From: Firmicutes bacterium UBA6806 | Lineage (GTDB): Bacteria; Bacillota; Clostridia; Peptostreptococcales; Acidaminobacteraceae | Assembly (NCBI GenBank): GCA_002452745.1 | Contig: DKFC01000004.1 | Coordinates: forward strand, 1 to 41,925 | Reading direction: 5' to 3' | Length of the DNA: 41,925 nucleotides | Shown here: in pieces, positions 9,022 through 16,336 of the stretch | Position numbering within the stretch: the first letter of the stretch is position 1 | Layout: the number at the start of each line of letters is the position of its first letter | The notes under the pieces: model-generated | The model's database searches: none | Seen by the model: only the letters and a program-made list of their open reading frames with translations | What the model was told of the DNA's origin: nothing | Position numbers and translations under genes: made by a program

Positions 9022-9072
9022 AAAAGCAGCATTCGGCGGTCTAAGAAAAGACCCTGAATACTGCTTTTTTTT
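9022..9072 (+). terminator. Terminator between convergent genes
   Basis: AAAGCAG-C-ATTC pairs with GAAT-A-CTGCTTT with one mismatch, and an inner GGTC/GACC stem extends it; a run of nine T follows. The flanking A and T runs would let it serve the convergent minus-strand gene too. Confidence 0.7.
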
Positions 9073-9110
9073 TGAAAGTCAATTGCATTTAGGTTGAATG
9101 TCAACTGAAT

Positions 9111-10178
9111 CTAGGCCTCTGCCTCTTTGATTAATTCTTCGAAAATCTTAGGGACTGTGGACATTTCTTTGACTTTATAAACGTTTTCTCCAGAGAAGAT
9201 AAGACCTTCATCCGTATTACCATTGACTGCATTTACAAGAGCCTGCGAAATGCAAAATGGTGTTGTTGCTGGAGTACAAGTTTTGAGGCAGTTGACGCAT
9301 TTGACGATTTTTGGCCTATCATTTGCACTTACACGTTCCAAAAATGGATTGTGAATTGCTCGTCCTGGAAGCCCAACTGGTGAAATAATGATTTCCACAT
9401 CCCCAAGGGTTGCGTTAATATAGGCCTTTTTAAAGGCATCACTGGCATCACATTCCGCAGTTGCTACGAACTTTGTGGCCATTTGGACGCCGTCGCCACC
9501 TGCTTCAAGAACTTCTTTTATGTCAGACCCAGTAAAAATGCCGCCAGCGACAATTAATGGAATCTTTTTGTTGTATTTTTCTTCATAAGGTTTCAGGATT
9601 TTTTTGATTTCACTGATGGTTGAAAAGACATCATAATTTTCATCTAAGATGTCTTTGGGTTTGAAGCCCAGATGACCACCTGCTTTAACACCTTCCAAAA
9701 CCATTGCGTCAGGTGCGATGCTGTGATTTCTGTCCCAGAGCTTTGCAATCAATCCAGCCGCCTTAGAGGAAGAGATAATAGGTGCGATTTTAGTGCTCGA
9801 TCCCTTTACAAGTGCTGGAAGATCAGAGGGAATGCCAGCACCTGATACGATGAAGTCAATGCCTTCTTTGACAGCCTCTTTTACATGTTCAGCATAGGTG
9901 TTCATAGCCACCATGAAGTTGATGCCGATGATGCCATCCTTGGTCATTTCCTTTGCTTTTCGGATTTCATTTCTCAAAGCACGAAGATTGGCTTCAAGCG
10001 GGTTTGTCAGGAAATCGGGTTCATTGAATCCGAGGTTGACTCCTGAGATAACCCCCAGTCCACCAGCGTTTGTCACTGCGGCAGCCAGTCCTGATCTGGA
10101 AACGCCGACTCCCATTGCACCGAGAACGATGGGATATTTTATTTTTAAATTGCCAATGTCGAGAGATGGTAATTTCAT
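9111..10178 (-). CDS. Nitronate monooxygenase-like NAD(P)H-dependent flavin oxidoreductase
   Basis: 355 residues; the start has AGGAGG upstream on the minus strand. It has the TIM-barrel FMN fold of the 2-nitropropane dioxygenase/FabK family: N-terminal KYPIVLGAMGVGVS, GINFMVAMNTY, IVSGAGIPSDLP, LEGVKAGGHLGF, and the phosphate-binding IVAGGIFTGSDI followed by GGDGVQMATKFVAT. A C-terminal segment with four cysteines (CVNCLKTC and PFC) is typical of a clostridial subgroup and may bind metal. It may detoxify nitronates or act as another FMN oxidoreductase; FabK (enoyl-ACP reductase) is the main alternative, but no fatty-acid genes are adjacent. It appears to be a single-gene unit, convergent with the beta-galactosidase. 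Confidence 0.85.
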   Translation of the reverse strand: MKLPSLDIGNLKIKYPIVLGAMGVGVSRSGLAAAVTNAGGLGVISGVNLGFNEPDFLTNPLEANLRALRNEIRKAKEMTKDGIIGINFMVAMNTYAEHVKEAVKEGIDFIVSGAGIPSDLPALVKGSSTKIAPIISSSKAAGLIAKLWDRNHSIAPDAMVLEGVKAGGHLGFKPKDILDENYDVFSTISEIKKILKPYEEKYNKKIPLIVAGGIFTGSDIKEVLEAGGDGVQMATKFVATAECDASDAFKKAYINATLGDVEIIISPVGLPGRAIHNPFLERVSANDRPKIVKCVNCLKTCTPATTPFCISQALVNAVNGNTDEGLIFSGENVYKVKEMSTVPKIFEELIKEAEA

Positions 10179-10291
10179 TGTTCCTCCTAGATATTTACAG
10201 GTTTGTACAATGTCTCAAATCATTGTGATTCTAACATTATAGTCCAACTCAATCATAACTTATATGGGATAAGGCTTTCAACGAAAGCATT

Positions 10292-10371
10292 AAAATGCTA
10301 TAAAAATGCTATAAAAAATTTATAATTCAGATAAAACGGCAATTGAGAACAGATAAAACGACAATTGAGAA
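10292..10371. repeat. Two adjacent tandem duplications upstream of a BlaI promoter
   Basis: An 11-base unit AAAATGCTATA occurs twice exactly (10292-10302, 10303-10313). Fifteen bases later a 22-base unit beginning CAGATAAAACG and ending AATTGAGAA occurs twice with one mismatch (10328-10349, 10350-10371). The unit lengths are about one and two helical turns. A small hairpin GCTTTC-AAC-GAAAGC lies just upstream (10274-10288). Confidence 0.85.
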
Positions 10372-10378
10372 AAAAGAG

Positions 10379-10430
10379 TTGACATGTATTTCTACGAAGT
10401 GTAGAATTTAATTAATACTACACGGTGTAG
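10379..10430 (+). promoter_or_regulatory. Promoter and twin BlaI-type operators of receptor operon 1
   Basis: TTGACA (10379-10384), 17 bases, TAGAAT (10402-10407). Operator 1 is CTACGAAGTGTAG (10392-10404), which overlaps the first half of the -10. Operator 2 is CTACACGGTGTAG (10418-10430), exactly 26 bases downstream. Both fit CTACRNNNTGTAG. The same layout occurs at 16210-16261. Confidence 0.85.
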
Positions 10431-10446
10431 AATAAAGGAGGTCATC

Positions 10447-10818
10447 ATGGAAGTGTCAAAAATTTCTGATGCAGAAATGGAAGTGATGAAAATTATATGG
10501 TCTTCTGAAAAGTCCATGAGTTCTGGCGAGATTTCGGAACAGCTGCCGAAAGAGCGCAAGGTCAAAATAACCACACTGCTCACTTTTTTATCGAGATTAA
10601 CGGAAAAAGGACTTCTCGACTTTGAAAAGAAGGGCAGAAAAAATTACTATTATTCAATTGTCAGTGAAGAGGCCTATAGACGTTTTGAGTCAAGACAGTT
10701 TCTTTCGGCAGTTCATGGAGGGTCTGTTAAGAGCTTCTTAGCGGCTCTCAGTTATGATGAAATGACTGATGAAGAATTGGATGAGCTGAAACGATGGCTC
10801 GCTGAAAATCAGAGGTGA
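10447..10818 (+). CDS. BlaI/MecI-family repressor (operon 1)
   Basis: 123 residues, ATG with AAAGGAGG seven bases upstream. It is a winged-helix protein of the penicillinase-repressor family: ISDAEMEVMKIIW, then SGEISEQL, KITTLLTFLSRLTEKGLL, and the wing GRKNYYYS, with a C-terminal dimerisation helix region. Such repressors bind TACA/TGTA palindromes and are cleaved when the partner receptor protease is activated. Two matching palindromes cover its promoter, so it should autoregulate. It overlaps or touches the M56/M23 receptor gene, its likely partner. The signal need not be a beta-lactam. Confidence 0.93.
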   Translation: MEVSKISDAEMEVMKIIWSSEKSMSSGEISEQLPKERKVKITTLLTFLSRLTEKGLLDFEKKGRKNYYYSIVSEEAYRRFESRQFLSAVHGGSVKSFLAALSYDEMTDEELDELKRWLAENQR

Positions 10819-10820
10819 CT

Positions 10821-12353
10821 ATGCTGAGGTGTGTATTTATCAATATGCTGTTATTGTCTATAGGGGCAAGTATCATCTATATGTCCCTTCGCAAAATAAT
10901 GGAGATGAAATTAAGTGCAACGTGGAGGCTAAGGCTAACTGCGGTTATGATGGTGCTGTTTTTAGTGCCGCTTTGGCCAATGATGAGGCAAGCGGGGATT
11001 AATCCTTTAAGACAATTTCATGAAATGGCAATCGTTCAGGAGATTCAAGTGCTTGATATTGCTTGGAATGAATCCAATGATGGAGATGACAGCAACTTGT
11101 ACAAGCCCAAAATAATTGACCACATGAACTGGATAAAAGAAATCCTCATAAAGGGCGTTCCAGTTATCTGGTTTAGTGGTGCGTTTTTGATGGCGATAAT
11201 TTATTTTATCAGCTACATACGGTTTAAGATGGCTTTAAATAGTCAGTTGAAGAAGTGTCTAAGCCAAGCACACGGCAATATGTTAGAAAGATGTAAGACA
11301 GAGCAAAACATCAAGTCAAATGTGAGCCTTATGAAATACGAACTGACAAATACGCCAATTCTAATTGGGTTGATGCATTCAGTTATTGTGATACCAAGCC
11401 ATTTTGAAAAAATGGAACCTTCAAAGTACATTTATGCTCATGAATTGAATCATCACAAGAAGAAGCATCTATGGTTAAAATTATTGGCTATGGTGATTCG
11501 AGTTCTTCACTGGTATAATCCAATTTCCAAGACTCTCATGGCGGATATCGACATTTTGTGTGAACTCTCATGTGATGAAGCTGTGATAGATTTATATGGA
11601 GAGGCTGAAAAATTTGATTATGCAACGACAATTGTAAGCACAATAGAAAGTGGCTTTAAGACAAAGACTGTTTTGAGTTCTGCAATGAATGGAGGAGAGA
11701 GAAATACAATGAAACGACTAAAAAATATTATGGGATATAAGCAAACTTCTAGAAAAAAGGCAACAATATTCATTTTGGGAATATGTGCAATGTCCGTTTT
11801 GACCTCGGCAGTTTCCTATGCACTGTCAGAAAATTGGATGGGAAATGAAACGGGTGTCAATCAGCCAATAATCGAAATCAATCCGCAGAAGAACTTGCTC
11901 AGTGGAGATAATGAAATAAAAGATGGCGACGCAGAAACTACAATAAATTGGCATTTTATTTGGCCAACGCCGAATAGCGATACTGTAACAGCGGCCTTTG
12001 GGAAGAGAATGCATCCAATTAGCAAACAAGTAACAGAACATACAGGTGTGGATATTGCTGGAAGGAAGGACGATCCAATTGTGGCGGCAGCAGAAGGCGA
12101 AGTGGTTGTTGCAGGGTGGGATGAGTCACTTGGATATCATATCACGCTAAAGCACGATAATACACATGCCACAGTTTATGCGCATTGCAGTGAACTACTT
12201 GTGGCCGAAGGGGAACAGGTAAAGGCTGGAGATCAGATTGCCAAAATTGGCAGTACAGGTGCATCCACAGGGCCACATCTTCATTTTGAAGTGCTGATAG
12301 ATGGAGAAGCTCAAAATCCTATGGACTACTTTAACGAGAAAGTTCACGATTGA
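10821..12353 (+). CDS. BlaR-like M56 metallopeptidase fused to an M23 peptidoglycan hydrolase domain
   Basis: 510 residues from ATG 10821, three bases after the repressor stop. GTG 10815, overlapping that stop, is possible but lies inside the AGAGGTG site. Residues 1-260 are a BlaR1-type membrane metallopeptidase with TM segments near 8-22, 38-55 and 113-133. Its zinc motif is HELNH (207-211) with the later Glu in CELSCDE (248). A further TM segment at about 314-335 is followed by an extracellular linker. Residues ~380-505 are a LytM-type M23 domain with intact ligands: H407 and D411 (HTGVD), H455 (YAH) and H486/H488 (PHLHFE). In place of a penicillin-binding sensor it thus carries an apparently active cell-wall endopeptidase. 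It probably senses or trims peptidoglycan and signals by cleaving the BlaI-like repressor. Confidence 0.9.
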   Translation: MLRCVFINMLLLSIGASIIYMSLRKIMEMKLSATWRLRLTAVMMVLFLVPLWPMMRQAGINPLRQFHEMAIVQEIQVLDIAWNESNDGDDSNLYKPKIIDHMNWIKEILIKGVPVIWFSGAFLMAIIYFISYIRFKMALNSQLKKCLSQAHGNMLERCKTEQNIKSNVSLMKYELTNTPILIGLMHSVIVIPSHFEKMEPSKYIYAHELNHHKKKHLWLKLLAMVIRVLHWYNPISKTLMADIDILCELSCDEAVIDLYGEAEKFDYATTIVSTIESGFKTKTVLSSAMNGGERNTMKRLKNIMGYKQTSRKKATIFILGICAMSVLTSAVSYALSENWMGNETGVNQPIIEINPQKNLLSGDNEIKDGDAETTINWHFIWPTPNSDTVTAAFGKRMHPISKQVTEHTGVDIAGRKDDPIVAAAEGEVVVAGWDESLGYHITLKHDNTHATVYAHCSELLVAEGEQVKAGDQIAKIGSTGASTGPHLHFEVLIDGEAQNPMDYFNEKVHD

Positions 12354-12394
12354 CCATCATATTAAGCTGTACGTTTTTAAATATAAAGACATTA

Positions 12395-12432
12395 AAGAGC
12401 AGGGCAACAGTTAAGACTGATGTCCTGATCTT
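12395..12432 (+). other. Layered hairpin downstream of the M56/M23 gene
   Basis: Three stems stack with symmetrical purine mismatches: AAGA/TCTT, CAGGGCA/TGTCCTG (one G-U) and CAGT/ACTG around TAAG. No T run follows, so it is not a classical terminator; it may stabilise the 3' end or be part of an RNA element. Confidence 0.5.
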
Positions 12433-12491
12433 CATGAGATTAGTGCAGAAATTATATCAATTGTATTTCATTCCATAAAATCTTATTTTCC

Positions 12492-12521
12492 TTGACAGTC
12501 GGTGAAATTTGCCATTATAAT
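12492..12521 (+). promoter_or_regulatory. Strong promoter inside the 596-base intergenic region
   Basis: TTGACA (12492-12497), 18 bases, TATAAT (12516-12521): both hexamers are perfect consensus. The next annotated gene start is more than 400 bases downstream, so this promoter makes a long leader or a separate small RNA. Confidence 0.8.
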
Positions 12522-12585
12522 AAAAGCGTATACAGTAAAATTGAACCCTAAGTCAATACATATAAAGTAAAGGAGGCGTTTATAT

Positions 12586-12621
12586 ATGAAAAATAGCAGT
12601 GTAGTGGTGATGATCGGATAA
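12586..12621 (+). CDS. Candidate 11-residue leader peptide
   Basis: AAAGGAGG (12569-12576) is an almost perfect ribosome binding site nine bases before ATG 12586. The ORF reads MKNSSVVVMIG then TAA. It lies about 65 bases downstream of a consensus promoter and directly upstream of a series of hairpins, the layout of ribosome-stalling or attenuation leaders. The valine run is what a stalling peptide might use, but no known leader is recognised. AAAGGA (12569-12574) is also complementary to TCCTTT (12660-12665), so its own site could be masked in an alternative fold. A chance ORF is possible, though the ribosome binding site makes that less likely. Confidence 0.5.
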   Translation: MKNSSVVVMIG

Positions 12622-12635
12622 ACTTCATATGGTGG

Positions 12636-12757
12636 CTTGCACAAGGTGCAAGATGACGTTCCTTTCAGCTTAATCTATCTTTCCGTGGGAAAGAAAACAA
12701 ATGACAGCACGAGGAAATCGTGTATTTTATTGAAAATACAGGGACTAAAAATGTCCC
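12636..12757 (+). ncRNA. Hairpin-rich leader/structured RNA upstream of rsgA
   Basis: Five perfect short hairpins follow one another: CTTGCAC-AAG-GTGCAAG (12636-12652), CTTTCC-GTG-GGAAAG (12679-12693), CACGA/TCGTG (12708-12722), TGTATTTT-ATTG-AAAATACA (12721-12740) and GGGAC/GTCCC (12741-12757). The third and fourth share two bases and so are mutually exclusive. The density is far above the surrounding DNA. It matches no riboswitch class I recognise. It may be an attenuator controlled by the 11-codon leader, or an independent small RNA. The end is not marked by a good U-tailed terminator. Confidence 0.5.
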
Positions 12758-12790
12758 AAGTTTAAAAACACGTCCCTCTCGGTTTTAAAA
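12741..12790. repeat. REP/MITE-like palindromic patch
   Basis: GGGAC (12741-12745) is followed by two copies of GTCCC (12753-12757 and 12772-12776), either of which can close a hairpin, embedded in AAAAACAC/GGTTTT sequence. The style recalls the GGGAC-type repetitive palindromes seen near REP-associated transposases in Clostridia. Only one copy lies in the window, so repeat status is unproven. From here to 12949 I see only a weak AAAAGCTTTT hairpin and GAGCA/TGCTC flanking the rsgA leader. Confidence 0.25.
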
Positions 12791-12949
12791 TTGCAGATTA
12801 TAGGCTTAACTATAATTAGAAAGTGAAAAGCTTTTTTAAATCAATTCGTGGAAGGTGATTTTGACCAAACTTAAACCCAATCGAAACTCAAACTAAACGA
12901 AAATGAATAGAGCAGTTTAAGATTGCTCGCAAACAATAGGAGATAATGA

Positions 12950-14059
12950 ATGAAATATATTGAAGCATATCAGTACTTTGACAAATCAGAAATTATAAAG
13001 ACACTGGGAAGTGAAGAATCTGTAATTGTAGGCAGAGTGACCAATAAAAATAGGGGCGTGTTTCATGTCTTGCATGAACTTGGAACCGATGTGGCGACGC
13101 TCTCTGGAAAGTATATTCATGAGGCGCTCTATCATGTGGATTATCCAGCTGTGGGAGATTGGGTCGTCATGACTCGTAACGGAGAGTCCTTCATCATACA
13201 CAAACTCGTTACTAGAAAGAACGCTTTTGTCAGGCGTCAGAAAGTGGTGGGCGGCAGGAAAATCATGAATGATCTAATTGTTGGCGGAACCACTCAGGAA
13301 CAGGTTTTAGCAGCCAATCTAGACACGGTTTTTATCGTGACAGGACTGGACAAGAACTTCAATCCCAAGCGCATTGAGCGGTATCTAACGCTGGCATATA
13401 ACAGTGGGGCAAACCCCGTTCTGATTTTAAGCAAACTGGATTTGTGTGATGATGTGGCTGAAAAGGTGGCGCAGGTTGAAGACATTGCATTTGGTGTGCC
13501 AGTTCATCCTGTCAGCGCCATTGAGGCTATTGGAATGGAGGATTTAAAGCCGTATTTGGGCGTGGGTAAAACAGTGTGCTTCTTAGGATCATCAGGTGTT
13601 GGCAAATCCACTGTCACCAACTATCTGCTTGGTGAGATGATTCAAGAGACCAAGGAAACCAGTGACGGAAGTAGCAAGGGCAGACATACCACGACCACGG
13701 CACAGCTGTTAATGGCAACCGATGGCACGATGATTATAGATACACCTGGTTTGAGAGAAATTCAATTATGGTGTGATGAAGATACGCTGGACACCTCATT
13801 TGATGATATAGCGAAACTGATGGAGAGCTGCCAGTTTAAAAATTGTACACATCATAGAGAACCGGGATGTGCAGTGGTAGCAGCACTTGAAACTGGAGAA
13901 CTATCTAAATCGAGATATGACAATTACCTCAAGATGCTCAGAGAAGTGAAATATTTGGAAATGCGTAAGCGAGAGGCGGATAAAAAGCTGAACAAGCGGC
14001 CGAAACAGAAAAAAAGCAGGCACACAGATAAACAGAAAATGAAATCAGAGATGCTTTAA
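12950..14059 (+). CDS. rsgA: Ribosome small subunit-dependent GTPase RsgA
   Basis: 369 residues, ATG with TAGGAGATA upstream. It has the RsgA/YjeQ layout: an N-terminal OB-fold with AVGDWVVM, then a circularly permuted GTPase. G4 (SKLDLC, about 161-166) precedes G1 GSSGVGKS (213-220) and G3 DTPG (264-267), and switch I has GRHTTTT. The zinc finger is C294, C299, H301 and C307. The C terminus is a long Lys/Arg-rich tail (about 335-369), as in ribosome-binding versions. It helps mature or check the 30S subunit decoding site and hydrolyses GTP on the ribosome. The unusually long 5' region, with a leader ORF and hairpins, suggests translation- or stress-linked control. Confidence 0.95.
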   Translation: MKYIEAYQYFDKSEIIKTLGSEESVIVGRVTNKNRGVFHVLHELGTDVATLSGKYIHEALYHVDYPAVGDWVVMTRNGESFIIHKLVTRKNAFVRRQKVVGGRKIMNDLIVGGTTQEQVLAANLDTVFIVTGLDKNFNPKRIERYLTLAYNSGANPVLILSKLDLCDDVAEKVAQVEDIAFGVPVHPVSAIEAIGMEDLKPYLGVGKTVCFLGSSGVGKSTVTNYLLGEMIQETKETSDGSSKGRHTTTTAQLLMATDGTMIIDTPGLREIQLWCDEDTLDTSFDDIAKLMESCQFKNCTHHREPGCAVVAALETGELSKSRYDNYLKMLREVKYLEMRKREADKKLNKRPKQKKSRHTDKQKMKSEML

Positions 14060-14080
14060 TCTCAAAAATAGCTTTGATTA

Positions 14081-14089
14081 TGCTATAAT
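14081..14089 (+). promoter_or_regulatory. Extended -10 promoter of the MBL-fold gene
   Basis: TGCTATAAT is an extended -10 (TGN plus TATAAT) 45 bases before the next start codon; no convincing -35 is seen. Confidence 0.5.
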
Positions 14090-14133
14090 TTAAGAATCAC
14101 TTATATCAAAATAAAGGGGAATGATGACAAGAA

Positions 14134-15051
14134 ATGAAGTTGGAGAAGCTGACAGACAAGACATTCGTGTTGACCACTCAATTTGCAAATGTGGGTATTT
14201 TTCACCTCAATGAGTCAGAGGTTATATTGATTGATACGGGACATATACATGAGGCGAAGGATTTAAGCCAGTATTTTGAACAGCATAGGATGAAAATTGC
14301 TGGAATTATAAACACGCATGGTCATATAGATCACGTGGGGGCGAACTTTATTTTGCAGGCACAGTATGACTGTCAGATAGCCATGCCGTATGTGGACCAT
14401 ATATTCTGTGAAGATATTTCAAGGTATTATATGTCATTCTCCACCTCAGTGGTGGAGGGACTGTCCGTTTATGGACAGGGGACGTTTAAAGTAAGTCACT
14501 TGATTGGAGAAGATGAGACCGAATTTGAATTTTGCGGCGTTCGTTTTGAAGCAATTGCCTTAAAGGGGCATACTTACAACCAAAAGGGAATCGTCACACC
14601 AGATGGCATCTGTTTTTTGGGAGACAGTTTGATTCACTTAGATGTCATCGAAAAGGCTAAATTTCCAGTGGTGACACATATAGGCTGGCATTTTGAGGCG
14701 ATGGAATCACTTAGATCACTGGATTATAGACACTATGTATTGGGACATGGAAGCGTCCTTTCTGGCAATAAAATGCTAAACGAATTTGTAGAGGAGAACT
14801 TTGTCTATTTTAATCGAAAGATAGATGAAATTGAAGGCTTGCTGACTGTGGCATCTAAGTTTGATGATTTGATGTTTGAGCTCAACAAACTCTATAATAT
14901 CAGAAAGAATATCTTTAAATACTTTGTGGCAGAGAGAACAATTCGCGCGATATTGTCTTATTTGGAACAGGAAAAGCGAATTCAAATTGTTATTGAAAAT
15001 GGCGTCATGACCTATTTGCTTGGAAAATCTAATTGTCAAAATCATCATTGA
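14134..15051 (+). CDS. MBL-fold metallohydrolase
   Basis: 305 residues. ATG 14134 is the only in-frame start near AAAGGGGA, 13 bases away, a rather long spacing. The metallo-beta-lactamase fold shows the metal motif THGHIDHVG (61-69), an Asp in FLGDSLIH and a late His in LGHGSVLSG. The N-terminal strand pattern (VFVLTTQFANVGIFHLNESEVILIDTG) is typical of the glyoxalase II-like/lactonase-like group. A C-terminal ~100-residue helical extension (from about residue 210) may be a winged-helix-like domain, as in some cytosolic hydrolases. Substrate unknown. It stands between rsgA and ilvE under its own extended -10 promoter. Confidence 0.8.
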   Translation: MKLEKLTDKTFVLTTQFANVGIFHLNESEVILIDTGHIHEAKDLSQYFEQHRMKIAGIINTHGHIDHVGANFILQAQYDCQIAMPYVDHIFCEDISRYYMSFSTSVVEGLSVYGQGTFKVSHLIGEDETEFEFCGVRFEAIALKGHTYNQKGIVTPDGICFLGDSLIHLDVIEKAKFPVVTHIGWHFEAMESLRSLDYRHYVLGHGSVLSGNKMLNEFVEENFVYFNRKIDEIEGLLTVASKFDDLMFELNKLYNIRKNIFKYFVAERTIRAILSYLEQEKRIQIVIENGVMTYLLGKSNCQNHH

Positions 15052-15115
15052 ATTATATAATGATGTTGGGTAACCTTTTTCCAAGACGATTTAAATCATG
15101 AAAGGAGCTTGGAAG

Positions 15116-16141
15116 ATGAGTAAAAAAGTTAGTATTGATTGGAGTAAGTTAGGCTTTGGCTATACGAAGACAGATTTCCGATACATTTCGATTTGGAAAG
15201 ATGGTGTGTGGGATGAAGGAAAGCTAGTTGAAGATAATATGATATCTATCAGCGAAGCATCAACAGCAATCCACTATGGACAACAGTGCTTCGAAGGGCT
15301 TAAGGCTTATACAACTTCAACAGGAGAAATTCAGTTATTCCGTCCTGATGAAAATGCAAAACGCATGAACAGAAGTTGTCGAAGAATTTTAATGCCGGAA
15401 ATACCGGTTGAGAAATTTGTGGATGCTTGTATTCAAGTGGTTAAGGCAAATATGGATTATGTACCGCCGCATGGGACTGGTGCAACACTCTACTTGAGAC
15501 CATATTTAATCGGTGTTGGACATAACCTCGGGGTAAAACCTGCTCCTGAATTTTTATTTGGCGTATTCTGTGTGCCTGTTGGTCCTTATTTCAAAGGCGG
15601 CATGGCTCCTGTAAACTTCACAATTGCAGATATGGATCGTGCAGCTCCATATGGAACAGGTGCGGCAAAAGTAGGCGGAAACTATGCTGGAAGTATGCTT
15701 CCACATGAAGAAGCTGTAAAAAAAGGATATGCGGATTGTATCTATCTCGATCCAATGACTCACACTAAAATTGAAGAAGTGGGTGCGGCGAACTTCTTTG
15801 GGATCACTAAGGACAATACCTTTGTAACACCAAAATCGCCATCTATTTTGCCAAGTATCACAAAGTATTCACTCATGTATCTTGCTGAAAATTACCTCAA
15901 AATGAAGGTGGAAGAACGGGACTGCTTAATTGACAACATCGACGAATTTGTCGAAGCTGGCGCTTGCGGAACCGCAGCTGTTATCACACCTATCGGAGGT
16001 ATTGATTACAAGGATAAACTGCATGTATTCCACAGTGAGACAGAAGTTGGCCCTGTGACTAAAAAATTATACGATACACTGGTGGGCATTCAATTTGGTG
16101 ATGTTGAAGCACCGGAAGGCTGGATTGTCAAAGTAAAATAG
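15116..16141 (+). CDS. ilvE: Branched-chain amino acid aminotransferase
   Basis: 341 residues from ATG 15116, which has AAAGGAG eight bases upstream; ATG 15098 would place that site inside the gene. It is a class IV PLP enzyme of the BCAT-II length: SEASTAIHYGQQCFEGLKAY, LFRPDENAKRMN, LYLRPYLIGVG, and the PLP lysine K185 in GAAKVGGNYAGSM, with EVGAANFFG and GTAAVITPIG later. It interconverts Leu, Ile and Val with their 2-keto acids. It looks like a single-gene unit, with no ilv/leu genes around it, and is closed by a strong terminator. In a fermentative clostridium it may serve amino acid catabolism as well as synthesis. Confidence 0.96.
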   Translation: MSKKVSIDWSKLGFGYTKTDFRYISIWKDGVWDEGKLVEDNMISISEASTAIHYGQQCFEGLKAYTTSTGEIQLFRPDENAKRMNRSCRRILMPEIPVEKFVDACIQVVKANMDYVPPHGTGATLYLRPYLIGVGHNLGVKPAPEFLFGVFCVPVGPYFKGGMAPVNFTIADMDRAAPYGTGAAKVGGNYAGSMLPHEEAVKKGYADCIYLDPMTHTKIEEVGAANFFGITKDNTFVTPKSPSILPSITKYSLMYLAENYLKMKVEERDCLIDNIDEFVEAGACGTAAVITPIGGIDYKDKLHVFHSETEVGPVTKKLYDTLVGIQFGDVEAPEGWIVKVK

Positions 16142-16164
16142 AACCATAAATCATAAAGTTTTTA

Positions 16165-16196
16165 AAATCATACCGAGTTTGGTATGATTTTTTTTT
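16165..16196 (+). terminator. ilvE terminator
   Basis: AAATCATACC (16165-16174) pairs with GGTATGATTT (16181-16190) around GAGTTT, followed by a T run to 16196. Confidence 0.9.
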
Positions 16197-16209
16197 GAGC
16201 GATTTTTAT

Positions 16210-16261
16210 TTGACAAACAAGTCTACAAAGTGTAGACTGAAATTGAGTTTACAATTTGTAG
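16210..16261 (+). promoter_or_regulatory. Promoter and twin BlaI-type operators of receptor operon 2
   Basis: TTGACA (16210-16215), 17 bases, TAGACT (16233-16238). Operator 1 CTACAAAGTGTAG (16223-16235) overlaps the -10 by three bases, and operator 2 TTACAATTTGTAG (16249-16261) starts 26 bases later. The geometry equals that at 10379-10430 base for base. Confidence 0.85.
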
Positions 16262-16336
16262 ACCAATTATAAAAAGAAACCAAAACAGATTAGATGCCAT
16301 CCTATGAAGACGTTGGCCGTAAAAGGAGATAATCAC

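Noticed and set aside
10821..12353. Classical beta-lactam resistance operon
   Set aside because: Neither receptor has a penicillin-binding sensor and no beta-lactamase gene is adjacent.
12629..12673. 14-codon ORF just after the leader peptide
   Set aside because: No ribosome binding site and it runs through the first hairpin; mentioned only as possible translational coupling.
14776..15084. Minus-strand 102-codon ORF
   Set aside because: Fully antisense to the MBL-fold gene end, with no ribosome binding site; a shadow of the codon pattern.
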